This document shows, in pieces, positions 1-7,036 of a DNA stretch of 16,727 nucleotides (position 1 is its first letter; every line of letters starts with the position of its first letter). Both the position numbers and the translations under genes were made by a program. The notes under the pieces are model-generated. The model was not told the DNA's origin. It searched no databases and saw only the letters and a program-made list of their open reading frames with translations. This DNA is from CALAED01 sp937891035 (GTDB lineage: Bacteria > Actinomycetota > Actinomycetes > Streptosporangiales > Streptosporangiaceae), in assembly GCA_035642125.1 (NCBI GenBank), contig DASQSZ010000276.1:1-16727 (forward strand), given 5' to 3'.

Positions 1-726
1 GATGTCGTCGAGCGTGCGGGTGAAGACCCGTACGTCCGCGTCGGTGATGTGGATCTGGGCGCGGATGCCGTCGAGCTTCCACTCCACGGCGACCAGGCCC
101 GCCTCCGCCGCGGCCGCCTTGTCGAGCGCGGCGTCGATGGACGCCGCGCTTTGCGCCAGCATCGGCTTGACGGGGCGGCCGACCTCGAGCCCGAAGCCGC
201 GCAGCCCCTCGGCGCCCTCGCGCAGCGCCGCGGCCGCCACCGCGCCGAGCGAGCCGCGCAGCATCAGCGCCCGCCGCACCGCGGCCGCCGGCAGCCCGGC
301 GGCGGCCGCGACCGCGTCGGCCATCACCCCGTCGAGTGCGCCCTGCCGCAGCTCGCCGGACAGCAGCCGGATCATGAAGTCCTGCTCATGTTGGGTCGCG
401 CGGCCGAGCAGGTCCATGAGCAGCGCCCGGCGGGTCGTCACCGACCCCTTGCCGGCCACGGCGCCTATCTCGGTACAGGCGGCGTCGACCGCGGCGACGG
501 TGAGCGTCGGGGTCGCCGCCGGCGGCGGCAGGTCGCGAAGCGAGGCGTAGCCCACGCCGATCTGCCGTTGCGGCAGCTCGCCGGACAGGTAGGCGACGGC
601 CACCGGCACCTCGGCGCCGTCGGCCCGCCGCAGGCACTCGGCGAGCAGCTCTGTCTTGGCCCGGCGGGCCGACGTCGCGGCGACCGCCCGGGATGTCCGA
701 GCCACATCTGCGAGCAACACGATCAC
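1..726 (-). CDS. ligB: ATP-dependent DNA ligase, LigB type (N-terminal 242 residues, cut by window edge)
   Basis: Nick-sealing DNA ligase that uses ATP; LigB-type enzymes are the accessory ATP-dependent ligases of actinobacteria, alongside NAD-dependent LigA. The minus-strand translation is open to base 1. It begins with the ligase DNA-binding region (VAYLSGELPQRQIGVGYASL, LSGELRQGALDGVMADAVA) and reaches the nucleotidyltransferase motif I, EWKLDGIR, at about residues 215-222. Lys217 would be adenylated; it is followed by HITDADVRVFTRTLDDI. The order matches Mycobacterium LigB, which is about 507 residues, so roughly half of the gene is here. The start is uncertain: GTG at 726, GTG at 720 and TTG at 717 or 759 are all in frame and none has a strong ribosome site. 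It is divergent from the gene at 881. It is most likely a flanking housekeeping gene and not part of the biosynthetic cluster. Confidence 0.9.
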   Translation of the reverse strand, partial: MIVLLADVARTSRAVAATSARRAKTELLAECLRRADGAEVPVAVAYLSGELPQRQIGVGYASLRDLPPPAATPTLTVAAVDAACTEIGAVAGKGSVTTRRALLMDLLGRATQHEQDFMIRLLSGELRQGALDGVMADAVAAAAGLPAAAVRRALMLRGSLGAVAAAALREGAEGLRGFGLEVGRPVKPMLAQSAASIDAALDKAAAAEAGLVAVEWKLDGIRAQIHITDADVRVFTRTLDDI

Positions 727-789
727 ATTGTCGCTCGTGGTACCGACATCGACTCTCAACAGGGGTGGCGACCGGGCTTGTCCGCGCTG

Positions 790-812
790 CCAGGGTTTTG
801 TACGAACCCTGG
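790..812. repeat. 8-bp inverted repeat between divergent genes
   Basis: CCAGGGTT and AACCCTGG form a perfect 8-bp inverted repeat with a 7-base spacer (TTGTACG). It lies in the 154-bp gap between the divergent ligase gene and the gene at 881. Its position suits an operator or a small leader hairpin. It does not match the CGAAC-N4-GTTCG LexA box, so an SOS role is not supported. Confidence 0.35.
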
Positions 813-880
813 ATCGAGGGGGCGGCGGCGGTTAGGTTGCGGGGTGGAGGTTGCTCGATAGGGGGAGTAAGGGAGTTGAT

Positions 881-1633
881 TTGCCGCTAGCACGTCCCCC
901 GGAGCCGTTCAACCGGGTCTACTCAACGCCTGTACCGCCCCCGCAGACTCGCCGGCCGGTGGTGATAGGTGGCGTCCTCACGGCCGTCGTCGCATTGGCG
1001 ATCGGTGCCGGCGGTCTCGTTGTGTACGACAGGTACGACGGGGCGCCGCAGGCGTCGACCACGAAGCAGGCGCGGGCCGGCAAGCCCCAGGCGGCCGACG
1101 CGGGCGCCCAAGCGGTCCTGCCGCAGGCGGCGCCGGGGCTGTTCAAGAGGGCGCCGCAGGCCTGCGTCATCGTGTCGCCGGACACCGTGCACCGCCTCGT
1201 CCCGGCGGCGACGATCGCGCGCGGCGGCGGCTTGACGGCATCGACCTGCGATTATTCGGGCAAGGTCGGCTCTCGCTTCCGCGAGTTGCGGGTCGAGACG
1301 CAGATTTTCACGCCGGCGGTCAGCCCCGACCCGGTCGACGACGCCAAGGCCGCGATCGGCAACCGCTGGGCGGATGCCCGAGAGGATCCCGTCGTCCGGA
1401 CCGTGGAGATGCGGCACGTCGCCGGGCTTGGTGACGAGGCGTACGAGCGATACGCGACCGACAAGGGTCAGCCGACGGTCGTCGGCGAGGTCGTCGTGCG
1501 GGTGCGCAACTCGCTCGCGGCGGTGAGCTATGTCGAGAACGCGCCCGCCGCCGGCGGCGCCGACGCGGCAAGGCAGCGGTGCCTCGCCGAGGCGACGGCG
1601 GTTGCCAGAGAGATCCTGCGCGCATTCAAATAG
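881..1633 (+). CDS. Membrane-anchored hypothetical protein, DUF3558-like
   Basis: A 250-residue protein of unknown function. A short Pro/Arg-rich cytoplasmic tail (PPPQTRRP) precedes one transmembrane helix (VVIGGVLTAVVALAIGAGGLVVY, about residues 27-49). After that comes an Ala/Gln/Pro-rich linker and an external domain starting near ACVIVSPDTVHRLVP and running through STCDYSG to the end. The pattern of an early Cys in a 'P/A-C-x-hydrophobic-hydrophobic' strand, a second Cys about 35 residues later, and a late CLAEATAVA helix recalls the actinobacterial DUF3558 lipoprotein family, but here the anchor is a helix and not a lipobox. The TTG at 881 is chosen because AGGGAG lies 5-6 bases upstream; an in-frame TTG at 851 has its purine run too close. 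No operon partner is visible. Confidence 0.7.
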   Translation: MPLARPPEPFNRVYSTPVPPPQTRRPVVIGGVLTAVVALAIGAGGLVVYDRYDGAPQASTTKQARAGKPQAADAGAQAVLPQAAPGLFKRAPQACVIVSPDTVHRLVPAATIARGGGLTASTCDYSGKVGSRFRELRVETQIFTPAVSPDPVDDAKAAIGNRWADAREDPVVRTVEMRHVAGLGDEAYERYATDKGQPTVVGEVVVRVRNSLAAVSYVENAPAAGGADAARQRCLAEATAVAREILRAFK

Positions 1634-2106
1634 CCCGATAATCAGGAAAGCGGTTGCTTCAAATAGGCCGCGCTTAAATCGGCTACTTGTCACCTCAGTC
1701 GCTTACGTCAATGTACGCTGGTGGCCCTCGGAATCAGCCGGGGCGGTTTCGGCGACGCAGTGCATTGGTTCCGTTACGGGATTTGCGGGAACGAAACCGG
1801 CGGAGGGGTCCCCAGCCGCGTCGACGAGGAGGTGGAGGCGGTGGCCGCAAACGGATCCGGAATCTCTTGGGCCCGTTAGGTCATAGTATTTCCGCAGTTC
1901 AGGGGAGGTTTTGACGTCGATAAGAGTCGCCGAGCGCCAGCCGCTCGGCGACTCTTTGCGTTGGCTTCGTCGCTTTCTGCAGACCAATCCACCATAACGA
2001 TTCCGCGAAGCGCGAATAACTGACCGCGAACTAATGCGGACAGAATGTCGATGTCCTCGGGAACACGCGACATAATAGGTTCCGATGGACGCGTCTGGAG
2101 GCCGGA
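1634..2106. other. Intergenic stretch of 473 bp without a convincing gene
   Basis: No frame here gives a protein with normal actinomycete codon use. It holds the hairpin at 1922-1956. A minus-strand frame around 1764-1860 reads CGHRLHLLVDAAGDPSAG, which weakly recalls the central part of IS4/IS5-type transposases and may be a decayed fragment. The section from about 1880 to 2080 is visibly richer in A/T than the flanks, as expected for promoter DNA in front of the gene at 2107, but I cannot name clear -35/-10 boxes. Confidence 0.5.
1922..1956. terminator. Perfect 15-bp hairpin, possible bidirectional terminator
   Basis: Bases 1922-1936 and 1942-1956 are exact reverse complements (15 bp, mostly G/C in the inner part) with a 5-base loop CCAGC, ending in TTT on the plus strand and AAGAG/TTATC on the minus strand. 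The stem is strong but the U-tract is short, as is common in high-GC actinobacteria. It is 288 bases after the nearest plus-strand stop (1633), so it could end read-through from that gene, insulate the gene at 2107, or belong to a small untranslated RNA. Confidence 0.6.
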
Positions 2107-2808
2107 TTGGTCGTCACGGGACACACGTGCGATGTCTGGTGGGCCACACTATCGGACGTACGGCCTGAGCACACGGCGCTGCTCAACCCGATCGAGCATG
2201 GACGGCGGGAGCGCTATGTGCGGGCCGCTGACCGCGACCGGTTCACGCTGGGCGTCGCGATGACCAGACTGGCGCTCGGCCCCCTGGTCGGCCTGCCGCC
2301 GGCCGAGGTGCCGCTGACCCGGTCCTGCCGCGACTGCGGTGAGCCGCACGGGCCGCCGGCCATCGCGGGCGGTCCGCATGTGTCGGTGTCGCACTCGGGG
2401 GACCGGGTCGCCGTGGCGCTGTCCGCGTACGGCCCCGTCGGGATCGACGTCGAGGAGTGCTCCCGGCAGTTGGACAGGGCCATCGAACGGCTCGTGCTCG
2501 CGCCGGCGGAGGCGGCCGCCACGGACGCGCCGGCGGGCGGCGACAGCGGCATCTTCACGTACTGGACGCGCAAGGAGGCCCTCATCAAGGCGACGGGCGA
2601 CGGGCTGCGCGCCCCGATGACCGAGATCACCGTGTCGCCCCCTGACGAGCCGCCGCGGCTGCTCGCGTGGTCGGGCCGGGACGACCTCGTCGGCCGTATC
2701 ACCATGTACTCCCTGGACCCAGGCCCCGGCTACGCCGCCTGCCTGGCCCTCATCGATCAGCCCGACGCCGAGGTACGCGAACACACCGCGGCGGAACTCC
2801 TCCACTGA
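2107..2808 (+). CDS. 4'-phosphopantetheinyl transferase, Sfp/EntD superfamily
   Basis: Transfers the phosphopantetheine arm from CoA to the conserved serine of carrier proteins, making them active. The 233-residue product has the family landmarks in order: a basic helix RYVRAADRDRF (residues 36-46), the CoA-binding strand HVSVSHSGDRVAVAL (91-105), the metal site GIDVEE with Asp114 and Glu116, and WTRKEALIKATGDG (153-166) with Glu157 and Lys161. Length is normal for the Sfp type. The TTG start at 2107 has GGAGG five bases upstream (2097-2101). The gene faces the minus-strand beta-propeller gene, with only 25 bases between their stops. The ACP at 7321 carries the DSM site such an enzyme would modify, so it is a plausible dedicated activator; a broad-range role in the cell cannot be excluded. 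Confidence 0.93.
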   Translation: MVVTGHTCDVWWATLSDVRPEHTALLNPIEHGRRERYVRAADRDRFTLGVAMTRLALGPLVGLPPAEVPLTRSCRDCGEPHGPPAIAGGPHVSVSHSGDRVAVALSAYGPVGIDVEECSRQLDRAIERLVLAPAEAAATDAPAGGDSGIFTYWTRKEALIKATGDGLRAPMTEITVSPPDEPPRLLAWSGRDDLVGRITMYSLDPGPGYAACLALIDQPDAEVREHTAAELLH

Positions 2809-2833
2809 TATTGAGCGTCTCGTCGCTTGTCCG

Positions 2834-3958
2834 TCACTTGTCGAGGCGGCGCAGGTTGAACCCGTCCGCCGTGGTTTTGCCCGCCGAATGGAACAGGACG
2901 TCGAGTCGGCTGCTCATCACATAGTCACCGCACGGAGTCATCGCCACCATCGTCGGGGCGTGGTCGGGCCATGGGGTGGTGCTGACCCGGCGCGCGCTGC
3001 GCCAGCCGTCGTCCGACCGGATCACGATGACCCCCTCGATCGCGTTGGGGTAGGGCCGGATGGTGTTCGTCACGGCGACGAGGTCGCCGTTCGGCCGCTG
3101 CACGATCCCGTCGGCGCCGGCGACCGGCCTTTCGAAGGCCACCTTGGTCAGCGACCTCGGGTCGCTGATCGGGATCTTGAACAGGTCGCCGGTGTCGTAG
3201 CGCACCATGACGAGGTAACCGTCCCGATAGATGATCCCGTTGGGGCCGACGTCGGGGATGCCCTGTTTGATCGGCGCGGTGATCTTCGGGCTCTTGAGGA
3301 ACACCGAACGCCGACCGGCCGGATCCACCCGATAGATGGTCCCGTTGAACGAATCGGTCACGTAGGCGTTCCCCGCGGGGTCCAGGGCGAGGTCGTTGGA
3401 CAGGTGCAGACCCCGCTGCCAGCCCAGGTCGACCAGTTTGATGGTCTTACCCGTCCGCAGATCGAAGATCCCCAGCCCCGCCCAGCGGCCCGGAGTGCGC
3501 GGCGTCGACCGTTCACTGAGCTGGCCGCCCGGGCCGGCGAAGGTGTCGTCGTAGGTCACAAGCAGGCGGCCCCGGGCCTGATCGATCCGCATCCCGCCGG
3601 TGCCGACCAGCCGCCGGTCGGTGACCAGGGGAGTCGTGGTGGCGTCCGGGTTGACGATCGACACCGTTCCCTTGCGGAGGGAGCCGACCAACACCCTGGA
3701 CCTGGTTGGGTCCCAGACCGTTCCCTCCGGATGCAGCGCCGCGGTATCGCTCCGGACCAGCGCGGGCGCCGGTTTCGCGCAGGGCGCCGTGGGATCGAAC
3801 GATGGCCGGTCGGCGCCCGCCTCCGACTGGGCCGTTGAGGTCCCCGCGCAGCCAAGCGTCGAGAGCAAGGTCGCGGCGGTGAGCGTGTTGGCGGCCCGGC
3901 GCAGCGCGCCGGGCGCTGGTCTGCGGTTGAGCTCGAACGTTTCCAACGGGCGGGCCAT
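2834..3958 (-). CDS. Exported SMP-30/gluconolactonase-like beta-propeller protein
   Basis: A 374-residue protein. After a basic N-terminus (LNRRPAPGALRRAANT) comes a hydrophobic segment, LTAATLLSTLGCAG, that looks like a signal peptide with an imperfect lipobox before a Cys near residue 36. The rest is a series of four-stranded blades with typical SMP-30/NHL signatures: HPEGTVWDPTRSRVLVGSL, GGMRIDQARGRLLVTYDD, LSNDLALDPAGNAYVTDS, GPNGIIYRDGYLVMVRYD, GADGIVQRPNGDLVAVTN. The Glu in the first blade and the Asn/Asp in SNDLALD and GADGI correspond to the metal-site positions of SMP-30 lactonases, so a lactone hydrolase is possible; a non-catalytic binding protein is equally compatible. ATG at 3958 is chosen because AGGAGG lies four bases upstream. 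It is the last gene of the minus-strand run, 75 bases after the SnoaL-like gene. Confidence 0.82.
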   Translation of the reverse strand: MARPLETFELNRRPAPGALRRAANTLTAATLLSTLGCAGTSTAQSEAGADRPSFDPTAPCAKPAPALVRSDTAALHPEGTVWDPTRSRVLVGSLRKGTVSIVNPDATTTPLVTDRRLVGTGGMRIDQARGRLLVTYDDTFAGPGGQLSERSTPRTPGRWAGLGIFDLRTGKTIKLVDLGWQRGLHLSNDLALDPAGNAYVTDSFNGTIYRVDPAGRRSVFLKSPKITAPIKQGIPDVGPNGIIYRDGYLVMVRYDTGDLFKIPISDPRSLTKVAFERPVAGADGIVQRPNGDLVAVTNTIRPYPNAIEGVIVIRSDDGWRSARRVSTTPWPDHAPTMVAMTPCGDYVMSSRLDVLFHSAGKTTADGFNLRRLDK

Positions 3959-4033
3959 GAGCCCTCCTTCGTGCCTCATGGGCCGGCCATGGGCCGGCGG
4001 ATCATCGGGTCGGCGCCGGGGTCGGCACACTGG

Positions 4034-4495
4034 TTAGCGCTGACCGCCCGGACGCGGCTTGGTCCAGGCGCCGAGTTGCCGGGCGAGTTCCATCTCGTCT
4101 CGTACGGCCCAGTGCTCCCGCACCTGGCCGTCGCTGATCCGGTAGATGTGGATGTGCTGGACCTCGACGTCCTTGCCGGTGGCCGGCACGCCCATGAACT
4201 CGTGGTCATGGCGGCCCGAGAAGACCACCCGCAGGCAGGCCCGGTCGCCCTTCGCGAAGCCGTCGACGATGTCCCACCTGGCGTTCGTCCAGACGCTGCG
4301 CATCCAGCGCGCGGTGCTCGCGTAGCCGTCGGGGCCGCCGGGCGTTCCGGGCGGCGCCTCATGGTCGACGAAGTCGGGGGCGACCAGCCTCTTGGCCACC
4401 TCGTCGTCGCCGTCGTTGAAGATCTTCCCCATGGCCTTGGCGATCTCCAGGACTTCGTCGTCGTTCATGATGGCGGTGTGCTGCTGCGTCGACAT
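4034..4495 (-). CDS. SnoaL-like / ester cyclase family protein (NTF2 fold)
   Basis: A 153-residue single-domain protein of the SnoaL-like family, whose members include polyketide cyclases that catalyse intramolecular aldol closure, as well as many of unknown activity. The family marks are visible: FNDGDDEVAKRLVAPDFVDHEAPPGTPG (residues 26-53), the long helix GYASTARWMRSVWTNA, and the paired strands RVVFSGRHDHEFMGVPATGK and VQHIHIYRISDGQVREHWAVRDEM. The Asp/His of FVDHE and the His of QHIHIYR sit where cyclase acid/base residues are found. The start at 4495 is fixed by AGGAGG (4502-4507 on the opposite strand) with a six-base gap. It lies 66 bases downstream of the ketoreductase stop and shares its direction. 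A ring-closing step in the local pathway fits, but this fold also has isomerase and dehydratase members. Confidence 0.85.
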   Translation of the reverse strand: MSTQQHTAIMNDDEVLEIAKAMGKIFNDGDDEVAKRLVAPDFVDHEAPPGTPGGPDGYASTARWMRSVWTNARWDIVDGFAKGDRACLRVVFSGRHDHEFMGVPATGKDVEVQHIHIYRISDGQVREHWAVRDEMELARQLGAWTKPRPGGQR

Positions 4496-4526
4496 TTCTT
4501 TCCTCCTCTTTCTCTTTCTCTTTCTC
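4496..4526. repeat. Uninterrupted 31-base purine/pyrimidine tract with three TTTCTC repeats, containing a ribosome site
   Basis: On the plus strand 31 consecutive pyrimidines run from 4496 to 4526, including three exact hexamers TTTCTC at 4509-4526. On the minus strand this is the leader of the SnoaL-like gene, an all-purine run that contains its AGGAGG site. It is a striking break from the surrounding G/C-rich sequence. Confidence 0.85.
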
Positions 4527-4561
4527 GGTTTTCTTTATGGATGTGTGTTCGTGCTATGTGG

Positions 4562-5266
4562 TCACAGGCCCATCGCGAGGCCGCCGCCGACCGGGATCGC
4601 CGCCCCGGTCACATATCCCGCCTCGGCGCCCGCCAGGAAACGCACCACGGCCGCCACTTCATCCGGCGTTCCGATCCGGCCGAGGGCGGTCTGGCTGAGC
4701 AGTTCCGCGCGGCGCTTGTCGGTGATCGGCTTGATCATCTCGGTGTCGATCAGGCCGGGCACTACGGCGTTGACCGTTATGTTCCGCGATCCCATTTCCC
4801 AGGCGAGCGAACGGGTAAGGCCCAAGAGCGCCGATTTGGATGCGGCGTAGTTCGTCTGTCCCGCCGAGCCGAGGAATCCCATCACCGAGGACATGAAGAC
4901 GATGCGTCCCCAGCGCGCCTTGAGCATTCCGGGTATGGCGAGTTTCGCGACGCGGAACGCGCCCAGCACGTTCGTCTCCAACACATCGCGAAAGTCGGCG
5001 TCCGACATCATGGGTGACAGCGAATCCCTGGTGATGCCGGCGTTCGCCACGACGACCTCGATCCGGCCGTACTGCCCTTCCACTTGCTCGATCGCCTCGT
5101 GGATCGAGTCCGGGTCGGTGACGTCGCAGCGCACGCCGAAGAGTCCGTCTGGCGGTGGCTCGGTGCGGTATCCGGCCGCCACCTTGTCGCCGGCCCCGGC
5201 GAAGGCGCGCGCGACCGCGAGTCCGATTCCGCGGCCCGCGCCGGTGATGAAAACTGTCCGCGTCAC
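4562..5266 (-). CDS. 3-oxoacyl-ACP reductase-like SDR (ketoreductase, FabG type)
   Basis: NAD(P)H-dependent reduction of a beta-keto group, most likely on an acyl-ACP. The 234-residue product is a classical short-chain dehydrogenase: TGAGRGIG nucleotide loop (residues 9-16), CDVTD (48-52), VANAG (74-78), active-site serine in SSV, and the catalytic pair YAASK with Tyr140 and Lys144, ending in the VTGAAIPVGGGLAMGL tail typical of FabG. GTG at 5266 gives the canonical VTRTVFITGAGRG opening and has GGAGG nine bases upstream; longer forms would read into the preceding gene. It starts four bases after the HAD stop, so the two are co-transcribed. In context it can be the ketoreductase of the KS/CLF/ACP set or, by analogy with ScbB/BarS-type enzymes, reduce the side-chain ketone of a butyrolactone precursor; sequence alone does not separate these. 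Confidence 0.93.
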   Translation of the reverse strand: MTRTVFITGAGRGIGLAVARAFAGAGDKVAAGYRTEPPPDGLFGVRCDVTDPDSIHEAIEQVEGQYGRIEVVVANAGITRDSLSPMMSDADFRDVLETNVLGAFRVAKLAIPGMLKARWGRIVFMSSVMGFLGSAGQTNYAASKSALLGLTRSLAWEMGSRNITVNAVVPGLIDTEMIKPITDKRRAELLSQTALGRIGTPDEVAAVVRFLAGAEAGYVTGAAIPVGGGLAMGL

Positions 5267-5270
5267 GGCG

Positions 5271-5933
5271 TCAAACCTCCGTCTTCGCTCGGTATTCGGG
5301 GGCGAGAAGGTGCTCGAGTTCGTCGATGGCCGCCGCCGTGTCGGTGAAGTGAACGGCCTGCCAGCCGGCCTCGGCGGCGCCCGCGCAATTGGCCGCGAGG
5401 TCGTCAACCATGACGCATTCGGCCGGCGCGACTCCGGCTCGATCGGCGGCCAGATCGAAGATCTTCTGCTCGGGTTTGCGGCACCCCGCCTCGAACGAGA
5501 GCACCACGGCGTCGAAAAGCTCCTCCGGCGGGATCAGGCGGCGCCAGTGGCGGTCCCAGGACGGCACCATGTTCGACAGCATTCCGACGAACGCTCCGGC
5601 GGCCTTGAGTCGCCGGAGCCGGTCCAGCCAGCGCTCATTGGTCTCCCGGTCGGTGAACCATTTCTCCCCGAAGCCGGACAGATCGACGCTCGCGTCATGG
5701 TCGCGGCGGAGGATGTCCTCCATCTCGCTTGACCACTCCTCCTCGGTCATCAGCGGCGTGTCCAGTGGCGCCATGATGTCGGTGCCGTAGGCGTCGGCCA
5801 CGGTCCGCATGGCGCCGAGGAACGCGTCCTCGCGTACGCCGACCCGGGCACAGAAGATCGACATGGTGTGGTCGATCGGCGGGGTGAGAACTCCCCCGTA
5901 GTCGGTCCACACGGCGCGTACGTGCGCGGTCAT
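5271..5933 (-). CDS. HAD superfamily hydrolase (HAD-IA, phosphatase-like)
   Basis: A 220-residue haloacid-dehalogenase-fold hydrolase with all four motifs: I, WTDYGGVL with nucleophile Asp11; II, MLSNM; III, CRKPEQKIFDLAADRAGV with the conserved Lys; IV, VMVDDLAANCAGAAEAGW with the Asp pair. The second Asp of motif I is Gly (DYG), as in the YihX and epoxide-hydrolase-N-terminal group, many of which are still phosphatases. ATG at 5933 overlaps the AfsA stop in an ATGA and has GGGAGG upstream, so the two are translationally coupled; four bases separate it from the ketoreductase. In the A-factor pathway a phosphatase must remove the phosphate after AfsA action, which makes that role attractive here, but it is inferred. 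It is not an FkbH-type glyceryl transferase: that family's carrier-loading domains are absent. Confidence 0.88.
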   Translation of the reverse strand: MTAHVRAVWTDYGGVLTPPIDHTMSIFCARVGVREDAFLGAMRTVADAYGTDIMAPLDTPLMTEEEWSSEMEDILRRDHDASVDLSGFGEKWFTDRETNERWLDRLRRLKAAGAFVGMLSNMVPSWDRHWRRLIPPEELFDAVVLSFEAGCRKPEQKIFDLAADRAGVAPAECVMVDDLAANCAGAAEAGWQAVHFTDTAAAIDELEHLLAPEYRAKTEV

Positions 5934-7036
5934 GCGGCTCCCTCCCATCGCGGGTCGCGCCGGTCACGCTGGACCGCCGGCTCGGCCAAGGTCACGAGAT
6001 CCACGGCCGAGCGCGCGATTCGCTCGCCACCCTGCTCGAAGATCACCTCGGCGCCGGCCGGGTATCCTTCGTCGCCGTCCCGCCGGCCCAGCGGCCTGGC
6101 GCGTACGACGATCGGGGCGTCGAGCTCGGCGAACCGCTCGAAACCGGCGTCAAAGCCGGTCGCGACGGTGTGGCCGGCGTCGGCGGTCAGCAGGCTGAGC
6201 TGCCGCGCCGCCTCCATCAAGACCATGGCCGGGTAGTGGTCGTAGCTGTGGTCGAACAGGCTGGGGTGATCGAAGCGCGGGGCGAGCAGCGCCGAGACCT
6301 CGTAGTCGTCGCGCACCGCGTCGGCGATCACTACGTTCGCCGGATTCCACCTGCCGACGAGTTCGGGCCGAACCGGATCGCCGCCGCGGTCCGGTCCGCG
6401 CCCGGTGCCGGTCCCGGTTCCGGTGCCGGTCGCGGCGGCGTCCGTGGCGGCGTCCGTGGCGGCGGCCGCCAGGTCCGCGGTCCGCGGCGGATCGTCGCCG
6501 CGCTGCAGGCGCCGCAGCGCGGCGTACTGCTTCGCGGTCGTGCAGCCCACCGTGATGTGCGCCCTGCCCACCTGCCGCCGCGCCAGCCAAAGCTCCAGGT
6601 CGAACCGGAGACCGCGCACGTCCCCCCGAGGGCCGCGCCGGGCCCGCACGGTGTCGACGAGCCCGAGCTCACCGGGCGCCGGCCCGGGGGCGGGGCAGGC
6701 CACCGGATCGAGCCGGATGGACCAATCGCGCACCATCATCGTGGTGTCCACCGGCAGGCCCATGGCCTCGTGCGCTCCATAGATGGACGCCTGCCGGCAG
6801 GACTCGAGAAGGAGCAAGGTGTCGAACGGCGCCGGGCGCGGACGGTGATCGCCGTAGTAACCGTGCCCCAGCGGGAGCTGGGCGCCGGCGAGATAGCGGT
6901 TGGGGTCGGCGATGCGCACGTCGGTGACGAAGACCTCGCCTACCGCGGCGCGGTGGACCAGGCTCCGCTCGACGGTTCTTTCGTACGACAGCTGTGTATC
7001 CACCGCCGTGGCCTCGATCTTCGGATCGCAGGTCAT
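5930..7036 (-). CDS. AfsA/ScbA-like gamma-butyrolactone synthase (double hot-dog protein)
   Basis: AfsA-family enzymes join a beta-ketoacyl group from a thioester to dihydroxyacetone phosphate in gamma-butyrolactone signal synthesis. The 368-residue protein shows both hot-dog repeats. Repeat 1 opens with LVHRAAVGEVFVTDV and has HGYYGDH and LLLLESCRQASIYGAH (Glu78, Arg81). Repeat 2 has NVVIADAVRD, HPSLFDHSYDHYPAMVLMEAARQLSLL (Glu275, Arg278). The E-x-x-R-Q motif in both halves coincides with residues reported as essential in ScbA (E78, E240, R243). Total length is slightly longer than the usual ~300-310 residues because of a low-complexity linker at about residues 187-215. ATG at 7036 has AAAGGAG nine bases upstream; an ATG at 7066 has none. 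It is the first gene of the minus-strand operon, coupled to the HAD gene by ATGA. A dehydratase-like role of the hot-dog fold is a less likely alternative. Confidence 0.92.
   Translation of the reverse strand: MTCDPKIEATAVDTQLSYERTVERSLVHRAAVGEVFVTDVRIADPNRYLAGAQLPLGHGYYGDHRPRPAPFDTLLLLESCRQASIYGAHEAMGLPVDTTMMVRDWSIRLDPVACPAPGPAPGELGLVDTVRARRGPRGDVRGLRFDLELWLARRQVGRAHITVGCTTAKQYAALRRLQRGDDPPRTADLAAAATDAATDAAATGTGTGTGTGRGPDRGGDPVRPELVGRWNPANVVIADAVRDDYEVSALLAPRFDHPSLFDHSYDHYPAMVLMEAARQLSLLTADAGHTVATGFDAGFERFAELDAPIVVRARPLGRRDGDEGYPAGAEVIFEQGGERIARSAVDLVTLAEPAVQRDRRDPRWEGAA
6407..6470. repeat. Short in-frame tandem repeats encoding the AfsA inter-domain linker
   Basis: The 12-base unit GCGGCGTCCGTG is repeated exactly at 6435-6446 and 6447-6458, with a partial third copy. 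It adjoins a GGTGCC/GGTTCC-type hexanucleotide array at about 6407-6431. Both keep the minus-strand reading frame and encode Thr-Asp-Ala-Ala and Thr-Gly repeats between the two hot-dog domains. Confidence 0.8.

Noticed and set aside
790..812. LexA (SOS) box in front of the ligase
   Set aside because: The repeat is CCAGGGTT/AACCCTGG; the CGAAC half-sites are not in the required orientation and spacing.
49..861. Long plus-strand open frames over 2-861
   Set aside because: They are antisense to the ligase reading, which carries a clear EWKLDG motif; the frames are Arg/Ala/Gly-rich without family features and stay open because of high GC.
923..1693. 256-codon minus-strand frame opposite the DUF3558-like gene
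   Set aside because: Low-complexity Arg-rich translation, no ribosome site, and the plus strand has a transmembrane helix and normal codon bias.
1911..1997. 28-codon TTG frame running through the hairpin, after AGGGGAGG
   Set aside because: The purine run is only two bases from the TTG, too close for initiation, and the frame mainly reads the hairpin arms.
2888..3838. 316-codon plus-strand frame opposite the beta-propeller gene
   Set aside because: The minus strand encodes repeated propeller blades and has a perfect AGGAGG start; the plus frame is a His/Pro/Arg-rich shadow.
5271..5933. FkbH-type glyceryl-ACP synthase (tetronate pathway)
   Set aside because: The protein is only 220 residues with HAD-IA motifs and lacks the additional domains of FkbH proteins.
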